DNA of 64,000 nt from Pseudoalteromonas shioyasakiensis (lineage in GTDB: Bacteria; Pseudomonadota; Gammaproteobacteria; Enterobacterales; Alteromonadaceae): positions 2,848,501 through 2,912,500 of the forward strand of contig NZ_CP077770.1 of the NCBI RefSeq assembly GCF_019134595.1. The letters run 5' to 3'. A program made the position numbers and the translations under genes. The notes beneath the pieces were generated by a model, which saw only the letters and a program-made list of their open reading frames with translations, was not told where the DNA came from and made no database searches. Shown here piece after piece: positions 48,341 through 58,712 of the stretch (position 1 is its first letter; the number at the start of each line of letters is the position of its first letter).

Positions 48341-51300
48341 TTACCGACGACGATCTCGTAACATCAATAAGCAAGGCGTAAGTACCAGTGTCAACACAGT
48401 AGCAAATGTTAATCCACCAGCAACAGCCGTTGCCAATTGCACCCACCACTGGGTAGATGGCGCACCAAAATCAATATGACGGTTAAATAAGTCGATATTT
48501 ACTTGCAGTACCATCGGCATTAATCCCAAAATTGTGGTCACGGTAGTTAACAGTACCGGACGTAAACGCTGAGCACCTGTTCGCAAAATAGCATCCTTTG
48601 CTGCCAGACCTTGACTGCGTAAAACATTATAGGTATCAATCAGTACAATATTGTTATTAACCACAATACCAGCAAGCGAGATAACCCCAATACCTGACAT
48701 CACAATACCAAACGGCTGCTGTAATACGATTAAACCTAAGAGCACACCCACAGTTGAAAATAGCACAGCACTTAAAATCAAAAATGCTTGATAAAAGCTA
48801 TTAAATTGCGTCACCAAAATGATACCCATCACAAATAGAGCAACCACAAAAGCCTGCTCAAGGAAGGCTTCTGATTCATCTTGATCTTCTGTTTCACCGC
48901 GCACTTTTATTTTCACGCGCGGATCTAGCCCTTGCTCCTCTAACTGCGCTTGTAAGCGCGGCAACGCTTTGGCAAGTTGTTCACCCGGTTTCATGTCAGC
49001 ATTAACGGTAACAACGCGCTGAGAGTCAACACGGCGGATAGTATCGACTTTAGGAGCTGCTTGACGCTCAACAAAGTGACTAATTGGCACTTGCCCATGC
49101 ATAGTTTTTACACGCAGCGTTTCAAGTCGTCCTAAATCTCGCTTGTCATGAGGAAAGCGTACGCGAATATCAATCTCGTCATCAACATCATCTGGGCGGT
49201 ATTCCCCTAGTTTTAAACCATTGGTAATAAGCTGAACATTGGCCCCTAGCATGCTGGCATCCGCACCAAAACGAGCCGCATCCGAACGATTCAATTTAAG
49301 TTGCCACTCGATACCTGGTTTTGAAGCACTGTCATCTACATTTCGAAACGCACCATCACTCTCTATGGCTTGCCTTACTCGTTTTGCTTCACTGTTAAGC
49401 ACATCAACAAACCGAGAGCTCAGTTCAATACTTAACGCTTTACCACCACCTGGGCCGTTTTCATCTTTACGAAGTTCAATTTCGACACCGGCATAACTTG
49501 CCGTGATTTCGTTAACTTGACTGATTATATCTTCGGCAGGTGGACGTTCATCCCAATCTTTTAGATTCATTCTAAACGTGCCCACCTGATCTTTACCGCC
49601 AGTACGAGCATACAAAGTTTTAATACCTTCCACTTTTAAAATGCGTGACTCAATATCTTTCATGATCATGTCTTTTTCAAAAATAGATAAGTCACTGTAA
49701 GAGCGTACTTTGATATTGACGCCATTTGGCTCAACATCAGGAAAGAATTCAACGCCTAGTTTAGAAACCGCAAATGCAAAGAACACCAAAATAGAAAACA
49801 CAATTGCAGCAGCAAGGCTCCACCAAGGGCGCTCTGTTGCATAATCAAGCACTCGAATATAACGCCCAAGCATCCCTTTAATTTGTGTTAAGTCACCAGA
49901 CTCAGCTAACTCTAAATCATGTTTTTGCTGCTCTGAAAGCGGCCTTGATTTCCCTATTAATCCACCAATGGTTGGCACAAACACCAATGCCATAAGTAAT
50001 GATGCAGTCAAGGTGGCAATAAGCGTAATCGGCAAGTATTTCATAAACTCGCCCATCATTCCCGGCCAAAATATTAGCGGTGCAAAGGCCGCTAAGGTCG
50101 TTGCCGTAGAAGCGATAATTGGCCACGCCATACGCTCAGCAGCTAGTTTATAAGCAGCCTTGCGCGGTTTGCCTTCACTCATTGCTCTGTCAGCAAACTC
50201 ACTAACAACAATTGCGCCATCCACCAGCATACCGACAGCCATGATAAGTGCAAAAAGCACCACGATATTCACCGTTAAACCAAACACAGAGATCACTAAA
50301 ATCCCGGTTAAGAATGAACCCGGAATGGCAATACCTACCAGAAATGCCGTGCGCGCACCAAGTACCGCTACAATTACAATAACTACCAACAATACAGCAG
50401 ACAGCACATTATTTTGCAGATCAGAGAGCATCATTTTCACGTCTTTTGACATGTCGCCGGTGTAATCAACTTGTATATGGTCAGGCCAAATTTTCTTGGC
50501 CTCATTCACCACTTTTTTAACTTGATCGACCGTATCAATAATATTTTCACCAGCACGTTTTTTTACTTCCAGCGAAACCGCGTGGCGGCCATTAATACGT
50601 GCGATTGAAGTTGGGTCTTTATACGCTCGACGAATTTTTGCTACGTCCATAAAACGCACCACCCTATCGCCAACGACTTTCACGGGTTGCTCCATCACAT
50701 CCTGAATCGTCTCAAATACCGACGGGATTTTTACAGCGAAGCGCCCTTTACCAGTATCAAGTGTACCGGCAGCAACTAAGCGGTTGTTATTTGATAGCAG
50801 TTGAATGATGTCATTCGGTTCTAGGCCATAAGAAATCATCGCCAATGGATCGACCTCAATTTCGACCATATCCTCGCGGTCACCACCTACATCAACTTCT
50901 AATACGCTAGAAATGCTTTCTAGTTCATCTTTAAGATTACGGGCAAGAGTTAGTAAACCTCGCTCTGGCGCATCACCGGATAACGTTAATGTGATTGTTG
51001 GCTGCTGATCTTCCATCAAGATTTCATGAACTTCTGGCTCTTCTGATTCAGAAGGCAGCTTTGCCTTAGCTAAACTAACTTTATCTCGTACATCAGCTAA
51101 GGCTTCTTTGGGATCCATACCCGCGATAAACTCAAGGGTCACAGAGGCATGCCCCTCACTTGCCACCGCAGACATTTCTTTTACGCCTTCAATTGAGCGA
51201 AGCTCAATCTCCATCGGTCTAACTAATAGCCGCTCAGCATCTTCAGGGGAAATACCGTCATGAATAATCGACACATAAATAAAAGGAATGGTGACATCAG

Positions 51301-51415
51301 GATTCGCTTCTTTAGGGATGGTTTGATATGTCACCCAGCCCGAGATCAACAACAAGATGAAAATAGATAATACTGTACGCGTGTGAGTCAACGACGCTTC
51401 GATTAAGTTTTTCAT
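48341..51415 (-). CDS. RND efflux pump, inner-membrane subunit
   Basis: This 1024-residue protein has the AcrB-family layout: one helix at the N-terminus, a large periplasmic loop, six helices, a second loop and five helices. The TM4 motif reads GMLVDGAIVVSE, with one Asp and then Gly, instead of the double Asp of AcrB; TM10 has VVNNNIVLID without the Lys seen in AcrB. These are features of other RND branches, so energy coupling must rely on different residues. It lies two bases after its adaptor. No outer-membrane channel gene is adjacent. Substrates are unknown. Confidence 0.93.
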   Translation of the reverse strand: MKNLIEASLTHTRTVLSIFILLLISGWVTYQTIPKEANPDVTIPFIYVSIIHDGISPEDAERLLVRPMEIELRSIEGVKEMSAVASEGHASVTLEFIAGMDPKEALADVRDKVSLAKAKLPSESEEPEVHEILMEDQQPTITLTLSGDAPERGLLTLARNLKDELESISSVLEVDVGGDREDMVEIEVDPLAMISYGLEPNDIIQLLSNNNRLVAAGTLDTGKGRFAVKIPSVFETIQDVMEQPVKVVGDRVVRFMDVAKIRRAYKDPTSIARINGRHAVSLEVKKRAGENIIDTVDQVKKVVNEAKKIWPDHIQVDYTGDMSKDVKMMLSDLQNNVLSAVLLVVIVIVAVLGARTAFLVGIAIPGSFLTGILVISVFGLTVNIVVLFALIMAVGMLVDGAIVVSEFADRAMSEGKPRKAAYKLAAERMAWPIIASTATTLAAFAPLIFWPGMMGEFMKYLPITLIATLTASLLMALVFVPTIGGLIGKSRPLSEQQKHDLELAESGDLTQIKGMLGRYIRVLDYATERPWWSLAAAIVFSILVFFAFAVSKLGVEFFPDVEPNGVNIKVRSYSDLSIFEKDMIMKDIESRILKVEGIKTLYARTGGKDQVGTFRMNLKDWDERPPAEDIISQVNEITASYAGVEIELRKDENGPGGGKALSIELSSRFVDVLNSEAKRVRQAIESDGAFRNVDDSASKPGIEWQLKLNRSDAARFGADASMLGANVQLITNGLKLGEYRPDDVDDEIDIRVRFPHDKRDLGRLETLRVKTMHGQVPISHFVERQAAPKVDTIRRVDSQRVVTVNADMKPGEQLAKALPRLQAQLEEQGLDPRVKIKVRGETEDQDESEAFLEQAFVVALFVMGIILVTQFNSFYQAFLILSAVLFSTVGVLLGLIVLQQPFGIVMSGIGVISLAGIVVNNNIVLIDTYNVLRSQGLAAKDAILRTGAQRLRPVLLTTVTTILGLMPMVLQVNIDLFNRHIDFGAPSTQWWVQLATAVAGGLTFATVLTLVLTPCLLMLRDRRR

Positions 51416-51417
51416 AC

Positions 51418-52509
51418 TTAGTTGCTCGTTGCTTCAGTAAACACAGGCTCAACTTTGTCACCGGCACGCACAAAACCTTGACCAAGGGTAATAACATTCG
51501 CTTGTTCGCCTAAACCCCAAAGCCAAACGCCCTGCTCGGTACTTTTAGCTAGATTTACCGATTTAAACTCTACAATATTGTCTTCATTCACGACTTTTAC
51601 GCCGATATTACCCTGCTCATCTAAGGCCATAAAAGCCGGGCTTAATAACATGGCAGGCTCAGTTGGCAACTCAATATTTAGCTGAGTCGAAAAACCTGCT
51701 TTGTATTTCATTCCTGGGTTTTCGAACGCCGCTTCGATACGAAATGTATTGGTGCTGTCATCAGCAACAGATGCAATATAACGAATTCGACCCGGATAGG
51801 TTTTGTCATTTAGCACATGAGCAAAGGTAGCTTGCCCGACTTCTAAGCCTTGCACTTCTTTTTGAGTCGCATCGGCTCTGACAATTAACGGGTCTAAATC
51901 AGCGAGCTGTAAAATAGGGTCGCCTATGCCAACATAATCACCAATTTCGACTAAACGTTTGTTGATAACGCCATCAAAAGCAGCGCGTACTTCAGTGCGT
52001 TCTAACTTTAATTCAAGGCTAACCAAGGTTGCTTTTGCTTGTTGCAACATTGCTTGTGCTTGCATGGTCAATACTTTGTTTTGTAAACCTTGCTGATTAA
52101 GCTTGAGTGCGCCTTCGTATTCAGTTTGATACTGTGCTACTAGGGCTTCTGCAGATGTGATTTGTGCTGCCAAGTCAGATTTATCTAGGCGTAAAATAAC
52201 CTGATCTCGTTTTACAGATTGGCCTTCTTCAACCAATATTTCGAGTACTTGCCCTGCTTGTCTGGCGCTGATATTCGCGATTTTGTCAGGCTCTGATTTT
52301 CCATAAAAAGTTAGGTTTTTATTAATATTCTTTGCGACCAACGGCATCACTTGCACTTTAGGCAAGCGCTCTTGAACTTGCTCATCACTTTGCTGTGCTT
52401 TTTGATCTGCTTTGCTATCCCCAGATAGCATCCACAGTACAATCACCAAAACAATGGCGATAGCTAAAATATAGGGTTTCTTTTCTATTGTTGTAGTTAT
52501 ATTTGGCAC
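51418..52509 (-). CDS. RND efflux adaptor (membrane fusion protein)
   Basis: This 363-residue protein has an N-terminal membrane anchor (ILAIAIVLVIVLWMLSG), a biotinyl-lipoyl-like domain (ISARQAGQVLEILVEEGQSVK), an alpha-hairpin with coiled-coil pattern (residues about 110-170), and a beta-barrel (VRAAFDGVINKRLVEIGDYV). It links the pump to an outer-membrane channel. The start follows the erpA terminator by about 90 bases, so adaptor and pump form a two-gene operon. Confidence 0.93.
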   Translation of the reverse strand: MPNITTTIEKKPYILAIAIVLVIVLWMLSGDSKADQKAQQSDEQVQERLPKVQVMPLVAKNINKNLTFYGKSEPDKIANISARQAGQVLEILVEEGQSVKRDQVILRLDKSDLAAQITSAEALVAQYQTEYEGALKLNQQGLQNKVLTMQAQAMLQQAKATLVSLELKLERTEVRAAFDGVINKRLVEIGDYVGIGDPILQLADLDPLIVRADATQKEVQGLEVGQATFAHVLNDKTYPGRIRYIASVADDSTNTFRIEAAFENPGMKYKAGFSTQLNIELPTEPAMLLSPAFMALDEQGNIGVKVVNEDNIVEFKSVNLAKSTEQGVWLWGLGEQANVITLGQGFVRAGDKVEPVFTEATSN

Positions 52510-52575
52510 GCAAAATTCCTTCTAATAATGCGTAAAATTTAGCAGAGGCGAGATATTATGAGAAATTAAAGCAAT

Positions 52576-52602
52576 AAAAAAGCCACATAAAGTGGCTTTT
52601 TT
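52576..52602 (-). terminator. Terminator of erpA
   Basis: A perfect 11-bp stem AAAAAAGCCAC / GTGGCTTTTTT with a 5-base loop lies ten bases past the erpA stop and separates it from the RND operon. Confidence 0.9.
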
Positions 52603-52612
52603 AAATAATTCG

Positions 52613-52951
52613 TTAAACGCTGAAGCTGGCTCCGCAACCACAGGTCGTTGTTGCATTTGGGTTATTAACAAAAAAGCGTGCGCCTTCAAGCCCTTCTGTG
52701 TAATCCACGGTACCATCAACTAAATATTGAATACTCATAGGGTCAATTACTAGCGTTACACCATTTTTAACAATTTCTAAATCGCCAGGGTTAGCTTTTT
52801 CATCAAAAGTAAAACCATATTGGAAACCTGAGCAACCACCACCTGTTACATAAACACGTAGTTTAAGATCTGGATTCTCTTCTTCTTCGATTAACTGTTT
52901 AACACGAACAGCTGCTGCATCGCTGAACTTGATTGGCAACTCATCTGACAT
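52613..52951 (-). CDS. erpA: Iron-sulphur cluster insertion protein ErpA
   Basis: This 112-residue A-type carrier hands Fe-S clusters to target enzymes. The three Cys ligands are in [11 protein letters not shown] and [12 protein letters not shown] (CxC near the end). The start [18 protein letters not shown] and the length fit ErpA better than IscA. It is monocistronic. Confidence 0.95.
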   Translation of the reverse strand: MSDELPIKFSDAAAVRVKQLIEEEENPDLKLRVYVTGGGCSGFQYGFTFDEKANPGDLEIVKNGVTLVIDPMSIQYLVDGTVDYTEGLEGARFFVNNPNATTTCGCGASFSV

Positions 52952-53131
52952 ACCAAAACCCTCAAAACCTATATTGGCCGCAATTATCTAATACCCGAGT
53001 GTTTTAATCAAGTATCACCAGAAGAGCATCTCAATTATGGTGAGGGCAACTGGCTAAGCTATTCGCCTTGGACTAAAGTTAATTTGTACTACATTTGGGC
53101 TGGCATGAGTTTGCACTGAGGAAAGATAATT

Positions 53132-55507
53132 GTGATAGAGCATTTCAAGCTGCATTTTATAACTGATAATTTAAGCAGTGCGCAGTTTATTCCAGCTGAA
53201 TACGATTTACTCCTTGTTTTTGCTTCAATCCTCACAGCCGTATTTGCTTCGTATATCTCTTTTTTATTATCTGCTCGCATCAAACACTCTTATCTAAAAA
53301 ATGAAAGTCAGATCTGGACCATCATGGCATCGTGTTTTTTAGGTATAGGTATTTGGGGTATGCATTTTGTAGGTATGCTTGCCTATACCTTACCCATCCC
53401 TATTGAATACAACATTAGCATTACTTTAATATCAATTTTGCCAAGTGTGTTTGCTAGTTACATCGTGCTTTCTCCGGCACTTCAAACTGATAAAGGACTA
53501 CTCATTAGAAGTGTGCTAATGGGCGCAGGGATTGGCTCGATGCATTTTGTTGGCATGATGGCGATGGTGATGCCTGCAAAAATGGCTTATGAGCCTTGGT
53601 TGTTCTCTTTATCTATTATCGTCGCTATTGTGCTGTCAGGTATCGCATTAAAAATTAATGATTTTCGACTTGCCAAAGGAGTTTATCAAACACGGATGAA
53701 CTTGGTTGTGGCCTTGATAATGGGCAGTGCAATTTCCGGAATGCATTACATCGGCATGATTTCGATGTCTGTTTTTGAAACTGAATACACCACCTATGTT
53801 ACAACCCACGACTATTCGACGTTAGCACAACTTATCATTTTTATTCTGGTGGCATTAAGTCTGTTTGTATTAGGTGCTGTTGAGCTTAGAGCAAGAAGCT
53901 TATTATCAGCGAAATTAAAAGCGGTACTTAATACCGTACAAGATGTGGTTATTAGCTTTAATAATGAAGGAAAAATTGAATTTGCAAACCCGGCTGTTAT
54001 CAATGTTTTTGGCTATCAGCCGCAAGATTTAATAGGCAAACATATTCGTACCCTGATCCCTGAAAGATCGTTAGAACTTGATGAAATACTCCGAGATTCA
54101 CAGCTTAGCAAAAAAACAGCGGGTAAAAGTAGCAGTCGGCTCTTAAAAGGACAACGAGCCAATAAAAAACGTTTTCCTATTACGTTAACCATTAGCTCTA
54201 TTGGTAAAAAAGAGTCAGGTCCTTATGTGGCGACAATAAAAGATCTCTCTGATATTCGAAACCAAGAAGCCTTTACACAAACTATTTTCGATAATTTACC
54301 CATCATGTTGTTTGTAAAAGAAGCTGAGCATCTAACATTTAGCCATGTAAATAAAGCGGGTGAGCAACTACTAGGTAAAAATAAAGACCAACTAATCGGT
54401 TTAAATGACTTTGATATTTTCAGTAATGAACAAGCAGTCAGTTTCGTGCAAACCGATCGCGATGTATTGAAAAGTGATGACACCCTAACTATAGAGGAAA
54501 AGCCGGTTACTATTGATGACAATACTCATTACTTAAGAACACGGAAACTCACAATTAAAGACAGTAATGGTAAAGCGCAATATTTATTGGACGTTTCTGA
54601 AGATGTTACTGAATTAAAACAAGCAAAAACCGAGCTTGAAAGCTTACACCAACGCATGTCTATGGCTGCAGATGCGGCCCATATTGGTATATGGGAGTGG
54701 AATTTTGACACTAATGAACTGATTTGGGATGACTGGATGCATACCTTATTTGACATTCCAAAATCAGAATTCAAAGGGGACTATTCAGCATGGGCTAATA
54801 GCTTACACCCAGATGAATATGAAGACGTGACTAACAAGCTAAAACTCGCAATTTTAAATGGCGAAGAGTTCCATGCAGAATTTCAGATTGTTCTGCCCTC
54901 TGGCAAAACCCGCTATATCAATGCAGATGGACGAATATACGGCAACCGGATGATTGGTGTTAATTTCGATGTCACAAAGCGCGTCATGGCAGAGAAGAAA
55001 ATTAGGCAATTAGCACAAACAGACTACCTTACTGGTTTAGCAAATCGTAGTGCGCTTGAGCGATTCATCAAACACGAATTTGCCCGTGTTGAGCGCACAG
55101 GCTCTAAGGTAGGTTGCCTGTATTTTGATCTTGATAAATTTAAGCCAATCAACGATACCCATGGCCATGCAATGGGAGATAAAGTTCTGGTAGAGGTTGC
55201 TAAACGCCTACAAGACACCGCTCGCAAAACCGATTGTGCTGCACGCATTGGTGGTGATGAGTTTGTAGTTATTGTTACCGACATAGAAAACCAAGTACAA
55301 ATAAACCGTGCACTATCACGATTGATCTGTGCGATTAAGGCGCCGATAAAATCAGAGTGTGGTGACTTGCATGTAGAAGCGAGTGTTGGCTTTGCACTAT
55401 ATCCTGACGATGCGCAATCATTTGACGAATTGCTTAGCGTGGCCGACAAGCGTATGTATGACCAAAAACATCACTGCTTTAGCTGTAATGTTATGAACTG
55501 TAAATAA
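53132..55507 (+). CDS. MHYT-PAS-GGDEF membrane diguanylate cyclase
   Basis: This 791-residue protein begins with a seven-helix MHYT sensor (residues about 20-245): three motifs MHFVGMLAY, MHFVGMMAM and MHYIGMISM are visible, with Met and His placed for a proposed copper, O2, CO or NO site. Three PAS-like domains follow (about 255-370, 375-490, 500-625), then GGDEF (707-711). The I-site RKTD (698-701) is intact, so product inhibition is expected. There is no EAL domain. The start is GTG with a GAGGAAAG site. It stands 71 bases before the tandem binding-protein gene. Confidence 0.93.
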   Translation: MIEHFKLHFITDNLSSAQFIPAEYDLLLVFASILTAVFASYISFLLSARIKHSYLKNESQIWTIMASCFLGIGIWGMHFVGMLAYTLPIPIEYNISITLISILPSVFASYIVLSPALQTDKGLLIRSVLMGAGIGSMHFVGMMAMVMPAKMAYEPWLFSLSIIVAIVLSGIALKINDFRLAKGVYQTRMNLVVALIMGSAISGMHYIGMISMSVFETEYTTYVTTHDYSTLAQLIIFILVALSLFVLGAVELRARSLLSAKLKAVLNTVQDVVISFNNEGKIEFANPAVINVFGYQPQDLIGKHIRTLIPERSLELDEILRDSQLSKKTAGKSSSRLLKGQRANKKRFPITLTISSIGKKESGPYVATIKDLSDIRNQEAFTQTIFDNLPIMLFVKEAEHLTFSHVNKAGEQLLGKNKDQLIGLNDFDIFSNEQAVSFVQTDRDVLKSDDTLTIEEKPVTIDDNTHYLRTRKLTIKDSNGKAQYLLDVSEDVTELKQAKTELESLHQRMSMAADAAHIGIWEWNFDTNELIWDDWMHTLFDIPKSEFKGDYSAWANSLHPDEYEDVTNKLKLAILNGEEFHAEFQIVLPSGKTRYINADGRIYGNRMIGVNFDVTKRVMAEKKIRQLAQTDYLTGLANRSALERFIKHEFARVERTGSKVGCLYFDLDKFKPINDTHGHAMGDKVLVEVAKRLQDTARKTDCAARIGGDEFVVIVTDIENQVQINRALSRLICAIKAPIKSECGDLHVEASVGFALYPDDAQSFDELLSVADKRMYDQKHHCFSCNVMNCK

Positions 55508-55578
55508 GCAAATTAATAATGCTAAAAAGTCCAATTTAGACGTATACTTATTAAACAATTAATAATAATTCTTTTTCC

Positions 55579-56910
55579 ATGCTTACTCGCTTTTATTCTT
55601 TTATGGTACTTATTTTCAGCTCATTGGCAGTTGCCAATAACGCGTACCAAGAAACATGGAAAATCACCTCTCTAGAAGCCCCGCCATATGCAAGTAGTAT
55701 AATGGCAAATGGTGGTGATGCTATTGCACTATTAAGAGACACGCTTGCCAAAAAATCGATAAACCTCGAAGTTGAATATTTACCTTGGCAAGATGCAATA
55801 AAAAAAGCCCAGTTAACTGGCTACCTGGGTTATTACCCCGCTTGGCCATCTGAAATAATGCCTGGCTTTATTGCTTCACCCACTATTTTAAATTCTCAAT
55901 TAGCTGTCATTACCACTCAGTCTAATCCAGAAGATTTTGAAAGTCTTGAACAGCTTTTTAATGAGCACAAAGTCGGCGTTGTTGAGCCTTATATTTACCC
56001 GGGTGTGGTCGAAAAAGTGATTCAATCTTTTGCTGGCAGTATAGTGCAAACCGCAAACGATGAAGAGCTATTTCACTTAATGCAAACTGAGCAGATTAAT
56101 TTTGCGATTAGTGCGCCAAAAGTGCTTAACTATTTTGCTGAGCAACAAAGCTTACCTGAACCAAAAATTGTAACTCAGTTTACCGACACCCCATTAGTGA
56201 TTGGCATACGAAATAGCGCTGAAAACCAAGCTAAAATAGCCTTACTCAATGATTTATTTGCTGGCGCAAAGCCGTCTGCAACAAATTACTCTCGGCCAAA
56301 AAAGTTGTTGTTAACTTATATAGATATTCCACGTGTAGCGCCATTTAAAACATTAATGAGTGATGTTTATAATGATTTAAATATCAAAGTTCAGATGCAA
56401 GCAACACCATCTCGAAGAGGTGTGTTATTACTAAATGCAGGCATCGTTGACGGCGATATTGTGCGCTCACAAAGTAATATGCGTAAATTCGAGAATATTA
56501 TTGCCGTGGAGCCAAGTCTTGGCGTTATCAACTTAGTGCTCCTATGTAGAAAATCGCTGCCATGCGATCGAGATAATTTATACAACCCAAGCAACCGAAT
56601 TATAAGCTCTATTGGTGATATCGAAATTCTTAACGAGTTTGATATCAAAGCAGACATAATCCATAACGAAGACTTAAACCATACCATCAAAATGCTTAAA
56701 AGAGGTCGTGTCGATTATGCACTTTATCCTGCGCTCAATAACGATATAACTACCTTTAAAAAAGACTTTTCTTTAATTGTACTAAGGCAAATGGCTATCA
56801 ACACGGTTATTCATAAAAAACATGCCCCACTGGTAGATGAAATATCCAAAGCTATAACAGCTCGCTTGCCTGAATTAATGCAGCAAATTAATAACGACAG
56901 TAAAGATTAG
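55579..56910 (+). CDS. Protein with two fused periplasmic solute-binding domains
   Basis: This 443-residue protein has a signal peptide (residues 1-19) and two SBP_bac_3-like domains in tandem: the first from about 28 to 230 (ITSLEAPPYASSIMANGGDAI; YLPWQDAIKKAQ), the second from about 240 to 440 (LLTYIDIPRVAPFKTLMSDV; RRGVLLLNAGIVDGD). There are no transmembrane segment and no signalling domain. Such double units usually form the sensor part of histidine kinases or cyclases. It follows the MHYT cyclase on the same strand, which may be its partner (inference). The ribosome site is weak. Confidence 0.75.
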   Translation: MLTRFYSFMVLIFSSLAVANNAYQETWKITSLEAPPYASSIMANGGDAIALLRDTLAKKSINLEVEYLPWQDAIKKAQLTGYLGYYPAWPSEIMPGFIASPTILNSQLAVITTQSNPEDFESLEQLFNEHKVGVVEPYIYPGVVEKVIQSFAGSIVQTANDEELFHLMQTEQINFAISAPKVLNYFAEQQSLPEPKIVTQFTDTPLVIGIRNSAENQAKIALLNDLFAGAKPSATNYSRPKKLLLTYIDIPRVAPFKTLMSDVYNDLNIKVQMQATPSRRGVLLLNAGIVDGDIVRSQSNMRKFENIIAVEPSLGVINLVLLCRKSLPCDRDNLYNPSNRIISSIGDIEILNEFDIKADIIHNEDLNHTIKMLKRGRVDYALYPALNNDITTFKKDFSLIVLRQMAINTVIHKKHAPLVDEISKAITARLPELMQQINNDSKD

Positions 56911-57009
56911 CTAGATTTACCCAAAATGCAGATAAAATTATAAAATCCCAACGACTTAGTTAATTTGATTTGCTAAACTGCGGCTCAAAAGTGCTGTGAG
57001 GAAATATGC

Positions 57010-58692
57010 ATGTGGCTTGAGAGACTAAGACGTCGCCTAGCAAAGCCTAAAACATCTGTGCAATTGTGCTTACTTGGTGTAAGTGCAGGGTTAATTGCGG
57101 CAGTGTTGATCATACTTTTTCGCCTCACAATCATGTTTTTTCAAAGCTTATTTTTAGATAAGCCTGATGACTTCACCACTTTACCAACCTATGAGCGGAT
57201 GATACTGCCAGTTGGTGCAGCCTTATTAATTGCCTTATTCGCCGCCCTAACAGGCTTTAAGCATTATCGTCTTGGCATTCCATTTGTAATTCACCGTATT
57301 AAAAAACATTATGGCCATATGCCGCTTTACAACACGGTAAACCAATTTGTCGGTGGTGCATTAGCCCTTATTAGTGGTTTTTCGGTCGGTCGAGAAGGCC
57401 CATCAGTACATATGGGTGCAACGGGTGCCAGTTTACTGGCCGATAAATTACATCTACCACACAATGCAATGCGTACCCTCACCGGTTGTGGTGTTGCAGC
57501 CGGTATTGCTGCCTCATTTAACACCCCACTTGCAGCCGTCATCTTTGTTATGGAGGTGGTACTTAGGGAATATAAAGTGCATATTTTCGTGCCGATTATG
57601 CTCGCAGCGGTTACCGGCGCATTAGCCACTCAATTTGTCTTTGGTGACGCTTCAGAGCTCGCTCTTATTACCATGAACCCATTGAGTGGTTGGCATTACC
57701 CATTTTTAATCATTTTTGGTATGGCACTTGGTGCTGTTGCCTATGCATTTAACCAAAACTTGATGCTTATAATCCGTACTTTTAAACCACTAAGTATGTT
57801 CCCCCGTCTATTACTCGCAGGATTAATAGCAGGCTTAATTGCTTATATGGTTCCTCATGCAATGGGCTCAGGTATGAGTGCTATCACTATTGCTATTGAA
57901 TCACCAGATGATGTGCAGTTTTTAACTACCATCTTGATTGCCAAATTACTCGCCACTTTATTTGCCATTGGTTTAGGTATTCCAGGTGGGATCATCGGCC
58001 CTGTTATTGGGCTTGGGGTATTAATGGGCACCTTAATGGCCTTTTTTGCGCAGTTTATTAGTCCGGGTGTTGATATCACTGGGACTTATAGCATGCTTGG
58101 CATGGCGGGATTATTGGCTGCAACATTACACGCACCACTGGCAGCTCTCACTACGGTTATGGAGCTAACCTCAAGCCCCGAGATCATTGTGCCAGCCATG
58201 TTGGTGATCTCAACGGCTTATGTCACGGCACTGCAGTTTTTTGGTAACCGCTCTATTTTTATGCAACAGCTTGATTTCCAAGGGCTTGAGTATCAAATAT
58301 CGCCAGCTACCGAAGCATTACAAAAAGTGGGCGTGATGGATGAAATGGATGAGCAGTTCAAGCTGCTTTACAGTGACGACAAACAACAAATTAAAGAGTC
58401 GCTCGATGCCCTTGATAGCCAAACCCCGCTTATTGTTCATGATGAAGAAAACGGCTATCGTCTAGCCGAATATGATTTAAGCCTGATGTCTGACCAAGAA
58501 AGTAACATCAAGTATGTCAGCCTTGCTGGTCTTAGTAGCCAAGCAACTTTAGCCGATGCTTTTGACTTATTGAAAGATAAACGCAGCGGTGCGGTGTATA
58601 TTTACAACCTGCTTGATAACCAACAGATTATGGGCCTTTTGCGTTGGGACCAAATCAGACATATCCTTACCATACGCAACAGTTTGTTATAA
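57010..58692 (+). CDS. ClC-type chloride channel/transporter with C-terminal extension
   Basis: This 560-residue protein has the ClC fold with about ten to twelve helices. The gating Glu is in SVGREGPSVHMGA, GSGMS replaces the usual GSGIP at the first Cl- site, and GLGIPGGIIGPVIGLG takes the place of GxFxP. The first Glu of FVMEVVLREY matches the internal proton Glu of E. coli ClcA, so it is probably an antiporter. The last 120 residues are soluble and CBS-like. The GAGGA site supports the ATG at 57010. Confidence 0.9.
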   Translation: MWLERLRRRLAKPKTSVQLCLLGVSAGLIAAVLIILFRLTIMFFQSLFLDKPDDFTTLPTYERMILPVGAALLIALFAALTGFKHYRLGIPFVIHRIKKHYGHMPLYNTVNQFVGGALALISGFSVGREGPSVHMGATGASLLADKLHLPHNAMRTLTGCGVAAGIAASFNTPLAAVIFVMEVVLREYKVHIFVPIMLAAVTGALATQFVFGDASELALITMNPLSGWHYPFLIIFGMALGAVAYAFNQNLMLIIRTFKPLSMFPRLLLAGLIAGLIAYMVPHAMGSGMSAITIAIESPDDVQFLTTILIAKLLATLFAIGLGIPGGIIGPVIGLGVLMGTLMAFFAQFISPGVDITGTYSMLGMAGLLAATLHAPLAALTTVMELTSSPEIIVPAMLVISTAYVTALQFFGNRSIFMQQLDFQGLEYQISPATEALQKVGVMDEMDEQFKLLYSDDKQQIKESLDALDSQTPLIVHDEENGYRLAEYDLSLMSDQESNIKYVSLAGLSSQATLADAFDLLKDKRSGAVYIYNLLDNQQIMGLLRWDQIRHILTIRNSLL

Positions 58693-58712
58693 CAATTAAA
58701 ATGGATGCTTAA

